DNA of 29,390 nucleotides from an uncultured Clostridia bacterium. GTDB taxonomy: Bacteria; Bacillota; Clostridia; UMGS1810. Of this stretch, positions 23,367-29,390 are shown piece by piece; position 1 is the first letter of the stretch, and every line of letters begins with the position of its first letter. The translations under genes and the position numbers were made by a program. The stretch lies in NCBI GenBank assembly GCA_905210855.1, contig CAJLYL010000012.1:1-29390 (forward strand), in the 5' to 3' direction. The notes under the pieces are model-generated. The model was given only the letters and a program-made list of their open reading frames with translations. It did not search any database and was not told where the DNA came from.

Positions 23367-25348
23367 TAGGATTGATATTAGGAAACAGATATGAAATTAT
23401 AGAGGAAATAGGCAAGGGCGGCATGGCTCATGTATACAAGGCACATTGCAATCTGCTCAACAGGATGGTCGCAATCAAGGTGCTTCGTCAGGACCTTGAG
23501 GAGGACAGCGATTTTCTGCGCCGCTTCAACACCGAGGCACAGGCGGCGGCAAGCCTTGTTCACCCCAACATCGTGTCTATATTCGATTTCGGATACGACC
23601 AGGGCTATCATTACATCGTTATGGAATATATAGAGGGCATAACTCTTAAGCAATATATCCAGGAAAAAGCGCCGCTCGATATGCCCGACGCACTCAGCAT
23701 CGCATATCAGATTTGCGACGCGTTATCCGCCGCGCACGAAAAAAATATAGTTCACCGCGACATAAAGCCACATAACATTATGATAACAAACGATCACCGC
23801 GTAAAAGTGACCGATTTCGGCATTGCAAGGGCAACCACGGGCTCCACCATGACGGCAGACACCAACATTCTCGGCTCTGTTCACTACATTTCGCCCGAGC
23901 AGGCGAGGGGAGGTCACGTTGACGGCAAATCCGACCTGTATTCGCTCGGCATCGTCGTGTACGAAATGCTCACCGGCAGACTGCCGTTTGAGAGCGATTC
24001 ACCGGTTGCAATCGCCATGAAACATATTCAGGAGGACGCCGTAAGCCCGAGGGAATACAATCCCGAAATTACGCCGTCCGTCGAAAAATTCATCCTCAAG
24101 GCAATATCTAAAAATATATCGGACAGATATCAGAATGCCAATGACATGAAGGACGACATAAAGCTCCTGGAGGACGACCCCAATGCGGAAATTGGCACCG
24201 ACGCAGCCTATTCATACGGTGCGGACGACAGCGACAGAACCATGATTATATCCAAATCAGAGGTAAACGAAAATCTCCGCACCGCGCCGAACCCGCAGAG
24301 CAGCGCCACTGTGCAAAAAAGCCCTGCCGCAGCCGCGCGCAGAGCCGATAAGCCCAAGGAAAGCAAAAAACTTGTCATCGGGGCGATAGCTACCGCCTTG
24401 GCAATTGTCGGTCTGCTGTCACTCCTCGCCACCTATATCATCTATCCCGATGCGCCGATATTCTCAATTTTTTCGTCGGACGAGATTCTTGTGCCGAGCT
24501 TTAAGGATATGACACTTGACAATGCAAAAAAACTTGCCGAGGAGAAAAATCTCAAGATAGAAGTCAAGGACGAGGTTCAGGACGACACTGCCGAGGAGGG
24601 CACTGTCATCGGTCAGACACCGGGCGAGGGACGTCATGTAAAGCCCGAGTCCACAATATATCTCACGGTCAGCGTTGGTGCGGAGAAGATTAAGGTTGAC
24701 GATTTTGCCCTGTCAAAATATGATAGCGCAAAGACGGCGCTGAAGAAAGCCGGATTTAATGTGGAAACGGAGTTTGAGGAAAACGACGACGTACCCGAAA
24801 ACTATGTTATCCGTCAGAAGCCCGACGGCGGTTCTGAGGCGGCAAAGGGCTCTACGGTTACTCTTTACGTTAGCAAAGGGCCGTCCGAGAAGGATGTTGT
24901 AGTGCCCAAGTTTGTAGGCAAAACGCTCGACGAAGCAAAAAAATCCATAACAGACGCCGGACTTACCCTGGGCGATGTGTCATATGAAAGCTCGGTTGTT
25001 GACAGCGGCCTTGTAATCAAGCAGAGCGTTGCCGGCGGCGAGACGGTAAGCAACAAAACTAAGATTAATCTTGTGATAAGTTCGGGCGAGGGCAGCGGCG
25101 GCAGCGGAAACGACACCAAGCACGAAGCAACGCCGACCGACAGAACCATAAAATGCACCATTCCGGCAGACAAAGAAACTGTCACGGTTAAGGTGACAGA
25201 GGGTGGCAAAACCGTGTATGAAGGTGCTTTTCACCCCCAGGAGAACCCCGAATTTTCCCTCAAGGTGTCCGGCACCGGCAAAAAGACCTATGAGGTGTAC
25301 GCAGACGACACACTGGTAAACACTGCGACAATCAGCTTTACGGAATAA
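23363..25348 (+). CDS. prkC: PASTA-domain Ser/Thr protein kinase
   Basis: Membrane sensor kinase of the PrkC/PknB group, 661 aa, that detects cell-wall fragments and controls division, wall synthesis and dormancy. The kinase domain covers about 10-270: Gly-loop IGKGGMAHVY, Lys39, HRDIKPHN with Asp133, DFG 151-153. A membrane span lies at about 337-361. Three extracellular PASTA repeats follow (about 375-438, 444-505, 511-575). A Gly/Ser-rich linker (about 575-590) then leads to a 70-residue C-terminal domain that looks beta-rich and is not PASTA. The SD GAGGTG (23352-23357) lies within the phosphatase gene. The stop shares a base with the rsgA ATG. Confidence 0.96.
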   Translation: MIGLILGNRYEIIEEIGKGGMAHVYKAHCNLLNRMVAIKVLRQDLEEDSDFLRRFNTEAQAAASLVHPNIVSIFDFGYDQGYHYIVMEYIEGITLKQYIQEKAPLDMPDALSIAYQICDALSAAHEKNIVHRDIKPHNIMITNDHRVKVTDFGIARATTGSTMTADTNILGSVHYISPEQARGGHVDGKSDLYSLGIVVYEMLTGRLPFESDSPVAIAMKHIQEDAVSPREYNPEITPSVEKFILKAISKNISDRYQNANDMKDDIKLLEDDPNAEIGTDAAYSYGADDSDRTMIISKSEVNENLRTAPNPQSSATVQKSPAAAARRADKPKESKKLVIGAIATALAIVGLLSLLATYIIYPDAPIFSIFSSDEILVPSFKDMTLDNAKKLAEEKNLKIEVKDEVQDDTAEEGTVIGQTPGEGRHVKPESTIYLTVSVGAEKIKVDDFALSKYDSAKTALKKAGFNVETEFEENDDVPENYVIRQKPDGGSEAAKGSTVTLYVSKGPSEKDVVVPKFVGKTLDEAKKSITDAGLTLGDVSYESSVVDSGLVIKQSVAGGETVSNKTKINLVISSGEGSGGSGNDTKHEATPTDRTIKCTIPADKETVTVKVTEGGKTVYEGAFHPQENPEFSLKVSGTGKKTYEVYADDTLVNTATISFTE

Positions 25349-26238
25349 TGGCGGAGGACACAGAATTGACAGCCGGAAAAATATTAAAGGGCATCGGCGG
25401 TTTCTACTATGTAAAAACCGCCGACGGCGAAATCATCGAATGTAAGGCGAGAGGAAAATTCCGCAATGTCTCGCTAAAGCCGTATTGCGGCGACAACGTA
25501 TTAATAGAAATATCGGACGGCAAGGGCACCGTGTCGGAGATACTTCCGCGAACCAATGCCTTTATCCGTCCGCCCGTGGCGAACATAGACGTCATGATTG
25601 CGGTCATGTCATGCGCCAACCCCAAGCCTGATTTTGCCTTTGTTGACAAAATGCTTGCCATATGCGCGGCAAGCGGCGTAAGAGCGGTTGTCTGCATGAC
25701 AAAAACTGACCTTGCCGACGAGGAGGAGATTGATTCATTCACCTCTGTATACCGCTCGGCAGGGTACGATGTATTCAGGGTGTGCAATCTTGACGGCGGC
25801 GGTGACACAGATAAAATCCGTGCCATGCTGAGCGGCGGCACAACGGCTTTTGCCGGCTTTTCGGGAGTGGGCAAATCAAGCCTGCTTAACAGCGTCATCG
25901 GCGAATACATCATGCATACCGGTTCTGTCAGCGAAAGGCTCGGCAGGGGCAGGCATACCACACGCCACGTTGAGCTTGTAGAATATGGCGGCGGCTACAT
26001 TGTAGATACCCCGGGCTTCGGCTCGCTGGAGCTGACGGATATGGAGCCGGACAGCCTTAAGAAATGTTTTCCGGAGTTTGCGCAATATGAGGACAAATGC
26101 CGCTTTGCCAACTGCCTGCACCTCGGCACAAAATGGTGCGGCGTGTACGACGCGGTGTGTGACGGGCGCATAGCGCAAAGCAGATATGATAATTACAAGA
26201 ATTTTTATAAGTTACTCAAAGACAAAAAGGAGTGGTAA
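25348..26238 (+). CDS. rsgA: Ribosome small-subunit maturation GTPase RsgA
   Basis: Circularly permuted GTPase that checks late 30S assembly. 296 aa. The OB fold covers about 5-70. Motif order is permuted as expected: G4 TKTD (118-121) comes before G1 GFSGVGKSS (170-178) and G3 DTPG (220-223), with GRHTTRH between them. The C-terminal zinc knuckle is Cys251, Cys256, His258 and Cys264. The order phosphatase-kinase-rsgA-rpe-thiN is conserved in Bacillus and Clostridia, and PrkC can phosphorylate RsgA in B. subtilis. Confidence 0.97.
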   Translation: MAEDTELTAGKILKGIGGFYYVKTADGEIIECKARGKFRNVSLKPYCGDNVLIEISDGKGTVSEILPRTNAFIRPPVANIDVMIAVMSCANPKPDFAFVDKMLAICAASGVRAVVCMTKTDLADEEEIDSFTSVYRSAGYDVFRVCNLDGGGDTDKIRAMLSGGTTAFAGFSGVGKSSLLNSVIGEYIMHTGSVSERLGRGRHTTRHVELVEYGGGYIVDTPGFGSLELTDMEPDSLKKCFPEFAQYEDKCRFANCLHLGTKWCGVYDAVCDGRIAQSRYDNYKNFYKLLKDKKEW

Positions 26239-26240
26239 GC

Positions 26241-26888
26241 TTGATTACACTTTCACCATCAATCCTGGCGGCGGATTTTGCAAATCTTGAACGCGACCTC
26301 AAGGCGATTGACAAGGGAGGCGCGCAGTATGTCCATGTAGATGTCATGGACGGCCATTTTGTGCCCAACATCACCTTTGGACCGGATATGCTCAAATGCA
26401 TCAGAAAATGCACCGACCGCGTGCTTGATGTACACCTTATGATTCAATATCCCGAAAAATTTGCCGTGCCGTTTATAGAGGCAGGGGCTGACATAATCAA
26501 TGTTCATTTAGAGAGCGACATGGAGTTTGAAAACATCTACGATTCGGTAAAGAGCCGCGGCAAAAAAATCGCCATGACAATTAACCCCGAGACAGACTGC
26601 GAGCTTATAAGACCTTATCTGCCCATGCTCGACATGGTGCTCGTCATGAGCGTCCACCCGGGCTACGGCGGACAAAAATTCATTGAATCCACCCTTGAAA
26701 AGGTTAGGAAAATCAGAGAATGGGCACCGGAGACGGACATAGAGATTGACGGCGGAGTAAATCTTGACAACGTAGCCAACGCGGTGAGAGCAGGGGCAAA
26801 CGTCATAGTTGCCGGTTCGGCAATATACGGTGCAGAAAACGTTGCCGACGCCTGCCGGGAATTTTTTGCGAGGGGTAATGCGGTTTGA
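26241..26888 (+). CDS. rpe: Ribulose-phosphate 3-epimerase
   Basis: Pentose phosphate pathway enzyme interconverting ribulose 5-P and xylulose 5-P. 215 aa TIM barrel. Motifs in order: LSPSILAADFANL, HVDVMDGHFVPNITFGP, LDVHLMI, MSVHPGYGGQKF, EIDGGVN and VAGSAIYG. The TTG at 26241 is preferred because AAAAAGGAG (26224-26232) is 8 nt upstream; an in-frame GTG at 26232 overlaps that SD. It overlaps thiN by 4 nt. Confidence 0.96.
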   Translation: MITLSPSILAADFANLERDLKAIDKGGAQYVHVDVMDGHFVPNITFGPDMLKCIRKCTDRVLDVHLMIQYPEKFAVPFIEAGADIINVHLESDMEFENIYDSVKSRGKKIAMTINPETDCELIRPYLPMLDMVLVMSVHPGYGGQKFIESTLEKVRKIREWAPETDIEIDGGVNLDNVANAVRAGANVIVAGSAIYGAENVADACREFFARGNAV

Positions 26889-27529
26889 AAAAAGCTGTCA
26901 TCATTTCCAACGGTTTAATCAGCGATACGGAATTTGCAAAAAGAATTATATCCGACAGTGATTTTGTGGTTTGCGCGGACGGCGCGGCGCACTATCTTGC
27001 GGATATGGGCATATGCCCCGATGCCTGGATAGGGGATTACGATTCATGCACCATGACCAATGAGGAGTTTGCGCGTTTTTCAAAGCAGAGTGAGATTATT
27101 CGCCTTAATCCGATAAAAGACGCCACCGACACCGAGGAGGCGTGCGATTATGTCATAAATCGCGGCTTCGAGTCGGTTGTCATGCTCGGGAGCATAGGCA
27201 CACGAGCAGACCACTCGCTTGCAAATATATATTTGCTCAAAAAATTTGCCGATGCGAATATAGACGCCGAGCTTGTGAATGAAAACAACGTAATCCGCCT
27301 TGCAAAACCTGTCAATGTCATTCAAAAAACAGCCGACTTCACCTATGTGTCGCTGATTCCTATCTCCGGCGGATTGCGCGATGTATGTATAAGCGGCATG
27401 AAATATACTCTTAATCACGCCGATGTGCCGCAGTTTTCTTCACTCGGAGTGAGCAACGAAATTACCGAAAACGAGGGCAGAATAACCGTAGGTCACGGCG
27501 ATGCGCTCATCATACTGTCAAAGGATTAA
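26885..27529 (+). CDS. thiN: Thiamine pyrophosphokinase
   Basis: Transfers pyrophosphate from ATP to thiamine, giving TPP. 214 aa. It begins KKAVIISNG with VCADGAAHYLADMGICPDAWIGDYDS (ATP/Mg site around Asp51 and Asp53), then KDATDTEEACDYV and MLGSIGTRADHSLANIYLL. The C-terminal part has VSLIPISGGL and the thiamine-binding segment SLGVSNEI. The TTG start overlaps the rpe stop. TPP serves transketolase, linking it loosely with rpe and rpiB. Confidence 0.94.
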   Translation: MKKAVIISNGLISDTEFAKRIISDSDFVVCADGAAHYLADMGICPDAWIGDYDSCTMTNEEFARFSKQSEIIRLNPIKDATDTEEACDYVINRGFESVVMLGSIGTRADHSLANIYLLKKFADANIDAELVNENNVIRLAKPVNVIQKTADFTYVSLIPISGGLRDVCISGMKYTLNHADVPQFSSLGVSNEITENEGRITVGHGDALIILSKD

Positions 27530-27536
27530 CACGACT

Positions 27537-28265
27537 ATGAAGGAAAAAATATATACCATACCGATTAATGACGCATTTGCCAGGGATTGCGAATGCGCCG
27601 TATGCGAGTTTGAACGTCGGGAGGAGCAGGCGCGCATTGATTACACCGTCGGCGCGAGCATGATGGAGCCGGACGAGCGCATATTTACAAACGAGCGCGG
27701 ATTCTGCCGCAGGCATTCGTCCATGCTGCTCGGGCGCGAGAATAAACTGAGCCTTGCGCTCGTGCTTAAAACCCACACCGACAGTCTCGTGTCAACTTTG
27801 GAGCAAATATCAGACCTTGTGCGCGGCGACAGCTCAAAGGGCGGATTATTCGGCTCAAAAAAATCCTCGTCTATTGAAGCGGCGGCGTCGCTTGCCGCCG
27901 AGAGAGCCCGCTCATGCGCGGTTTGCGAGCGCCTGTCCGAGACTATGGATAAATTTTGCGAGAATATTTTTTATCTCTACGGTGCGGACAGCGAATTCAG
28001 GCAGAAATTTCTCTCTTCCAAAGGATTTTGTCTAAATCATTATGCCTTGCTTATGACAAAAGCGAGCAAGTGCCTGCATGGCGCTAAGCTAAAGGATTTT
28101 TGCATTGCTCTCACGGAGCTTGAGGAAAAGAACCTCCGCCGCATAAGTGAGGACGCGGATTGGTTCTCAAAAAAATTTGACTATCGCTACGCTAACGAGG
28201 ATTGGAAAAACTCCCGCGATGCAGTGCCGCGCGCAGCGGCAAAGGTTACGGAGTTTACGGATTAA
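27537..28265 (+). CDS. DUF6062 family protein with duplicated CxxC / FCxxH module
   Basis: 242 aa, no signal peptide or membrane span; function unknown. As I recall, proteins starting MKEKIYTIP with such cysteines belong to DUF6062. Two halves repeat the same layout. The first is C20-AV-C23, then 33 residues, then GF-C57-RR-H60. The second is C127-AV-C130, then 34 residues, then GF-C165-LN-H168. Each half could form one CCCH zinc site. A lysine/serine/glycine-rich linker (about 97-115) separates them. AAAGGA (27520-27525) is 11 nt upstream of the ATG; a longer in-frame start at 27501 would lie within thiN. It is last in the long gene run, before the terminator. Confidence 0.85.
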   Translation: MKEKIYTIPINDAFARDCECAVCEFERREEQARIDYTVGASMMEPDERIFTNERGFCRRHSSMLLGRENKLSLALVLKTHTDSLVSTLEQISDLVRGDSSKGGLFGSKKSSSIEAAASLAAERARSCAVCERLSETMDKFCENIFYLYGADSEFRQKFLSSKGFCLNHYALLMTKASKCLHGAKLKDFCIALTELEEKNLRRISEDADWFSKKFDYRYANEDWKNSRDAVPRAAAKVTEFTD

Positions 28266-28310
28266 AACCGAGTGCGGCAAAATGAATTTCATTTTGCCGC
28301 ACTCGGTTTT
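28264..28310. terminator. Bidirectional terminator, 23-bp perfect arms
   Basis: The 23 bases at 28264-28286 are the exact reverse complement of those at 28288-28310, around a single central base. The arms begin AAAACCGAGTGCGGC and end in TTTT, so U-tracts exist on both strands. It separates the + strand gene run from the - strand mreB gene, which converges on it. Confidence 0.92.
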
Positions 28311-28335
28311 ACTGTATCGCTATGCGCATTTTGCA

Positions 28336-29280
28336 TTATATGTGATTATCCTTGAGCATCTCCATATGGCTCAGCGACCTGCCCGTGCCTATTGCCACGC
28401 ACTGCGCAGGGTTGTCCGCAATGTGTACATTTATGCCCGTTGCCTTGCTCACCAGAGTGTCAAGCCCCTTCACAAGCGCTCCGCCGCCGGTGAATAGCAT
28501 ACCGTTTGCCACAATGTCGCCGAGAATCTCGGGCGGCGTCTGCTCAAGCACTCCCTTAACTCCGCTCACGATTGCCGCCGCAGGCTCGCTGAGTGCGTCC
28601 AGAATCTCCGTTGACGAAACCGTCACCTTTGCCGGCAGCCCGGATATGAGGCTTCTGCCTTTAATCTCCATTGTAAGCGGCTCAAACAGGGGATACACGC
28701 AGCCGATTCTGCACTTGACTATCTCCGCTGTGCGCTCGCCTATGAGCATATTGTAGTTTTTCTTTACATATCGGATAATTGCCTGGTCAAATTCATCTCC
28801 TGCAACCTTTATTGAATCATGCACCACCGTGCCCCCGAGTGATATAACCGCTATGTCGCAGGTTCCTCCGCCCACATCGACAACCATGGTGCCCTCTGCG
28901 CGTGATATATCCACATCCGCGCCGATTGCCGCCGCAATAGGCTCCTCAATGAGATACGCACTGCGCGCACCTGCGTTTGTCGTGGCGTCCACAACGGATT
29001 TTTTTTCAACCTCGGTAACAATGCTCGGTATGCACACAACCACCTTGGGCTTGAAGAGTGAACGGGTACACACCTTGTTGAGGATGTATTTAATCATTAT
29101 CTCGGTTGTTTTGTAATCCGATATAACGCCGTTTCTGAGCGGTCTTATTGCCACTATGTCGGACGGCGTCCTGCCAATCATATCCTGCGCGGCAGAGCCG
29201 ACCATGCGCCCCTCGATGGTAAACACCACCGCACGGGAGGAGGTGGTGCCCTGATCCAGGGCCAGGATATACTTGCTCAT
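28336..29280 (-). CDS. MreB/Mbl actin homologue with a glycerol-kinase N-terminus (chimeric)
   Basis: 314 aa open frame made of two parts. Residues 34-314 are a standard MreB/Mbl rod-shape actin from MIGRTPSDIVAIRPL onward: CIPSIVTEVEKKSV, IEEPIAAAIGAD, VVDVGGGTCDIAVISLGG (phosphate 2), AGDEFDQAI and LFTGGGALVKGLD. Residues 1-33 are instead those of a glycerol kinase: KYILALDQGTTSSRAVVF, then EGRMVGSAAQD. MreB residues before this point (about 60, with its own DLGTANT loop) are absent. The joint is at about 29182. GC at third positions is 26 of 32 codons before the joint and 18 of 32 just after. The SD AAAGGAGAG (complement of 29287-29295) belongs to the glpK side. An assembly or recombination junction is likely. 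The MreB body would otherwise direct cell-wall synthesis at the inner membrane. Confidence 0.85.
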   Translation of the reverse strand: MSKYILALDQGTTSSRAVVFTIEGRMVGSAAQDMIGRTPSDIVAIRPLRNGVISDYKTTEIMIKYILNKVCTRSLFKPKVVVCIPSIVTEVEKKSVVDATTNAGARSAYLIEEPIAAAIGADVDISRAEGTMVVDVGGGTCDIAVISLGGTVVHDSIKVAGDEFDQAIIRYVKKNYNMLIGERTAEIVKCRIGCVYPLFEPLTMEIKGRSLISGLPAKVTVSSTEILDALSEPAAAIVSGVKGVLEQTPPEILGDIVANGMLFTGGGALVKGLDTLVSKATGINVHIADNPAQCVAIGTGRSLSHMEMLKDNHI

Positions 29281-29317
29281 GGCTGACTCTCCTTTGAACC
29301 TGTTATTTGAACGGCGC

Positions 29318-29390
29318 TCACTCCGCCTTGTCCATGTCCCAGACCAGGCGGCACACCGCCCTCCCCGGCCCGGTGGAGCAAGTGATCATC
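29318..29390 (-). CDS. C-terminal end of an unidentified gene upstream of glpK fragment
   Basis: Partial frame entering from the window edge on the - strand. The last 23 residues read MITCSTGPGRAVCRLVWDMD and then KAE before TGA. It could be the tail of a longer protein; the ATG at the edge need not be the start. The fragment is 49 of 73 bases G+C (67%), far above the rest of the window, and is probably from the same source as the glycerol-kinase start 37 bp downstream. I do not recognise the family. Confidence 0.4.
   Translation of the reverse strand, partial: MITCSTGPGRAVCRLVWDMDKAE

Noticed and set aside
1..29390. CRISPR array, phage, insertion sequence, rRNA or tRNA
   Set aside because: I saw no regularly spaced repeats, transposase or phage proteins, and no rRNA or tRNA sequence in my reading of the window.

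Overview
The window reads as a piece of a low-to-moderate GC Bacillota (class Clostridia) chromosome, probably from an uncultured gut-type organism. The evidence is the Firmicutes-specific gene set and order (yicC, remA, gmk, rpoZ, priA, def, fmt, yugP-like peptidase, rsmB, rlmN, PP2C phosphatase, PASTA kinase, rsgA, rpe, thiN), strong AGGAGG-type ribosome binding sites, frequent TTG/GTG starts, and frequent ATA/AGA codons. I cannot name the genus. Nearly all genes are on the + strand; only the last ones are on the - strand.

Region 1 (1-4484) is an accessory carbohydrate block. It holds an orphan solute-binding lipoprotein, a YesN-like response regulator with an AraC output domain, a 33-codon remnant of a GH3 glycosidase, and a CE7 acetyl-xylan esterase. 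A decayed-looking non-coding stretch (4485-4830) and a strong terminator follow. Region 2 (4911-9262) holds thrC with its own promoter, ispD-ispF (isoprenoid precursors), a palindromic REP/MITE-like element, tsaE-tsaB (tRNA t6A), and a structured intergenic element of unknown nature. Region 3 (9210-13438) starts at a perfect consensus promoter and holds rpiB, upp, a small multidrug-export-family membrane protein, metK, a short glycosyltransferase-like membrane protein whose ribosome binding site lies in a hairpin, and a TIGR01212 radical SAM protein. Region 4 (13444-28265) is one long, tightly packed operon-like run from yicC to a DUF6062 protein. It covers nucleotide supply, transcription, replication restart, translation initiation and ribosome modification, Ser/Thr phospho-signalling, ribosome GTPase, pentose phosphate and thiamine functions. 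It ends at a 23-bp-arm bidirectional terminator.

Region 5 (28336-29390, - strand) is the oddest part. The body of an MreB/Mbl actin homologue is joined in frame, near 29182, to the first ~33 codons of a glycerol kinase, preceded by the GC-rich tail of another gene. GC content and codon use change at the joint, so a chimeric assembly or a recombination junction is more likely than a functional fusion, but the window alone cannot settle it.

I found no CRISPR array, intact insertion sequence, phage gene, rRNA or tRNA. Apart from the junction, the items most worth a second look are the structured element at 8982-9117, the SD-sequestering hairpin after metK, the internally duplicated CxxC/FCxxH protein (DUF6062) and the relic genes in the carbohydrate block.
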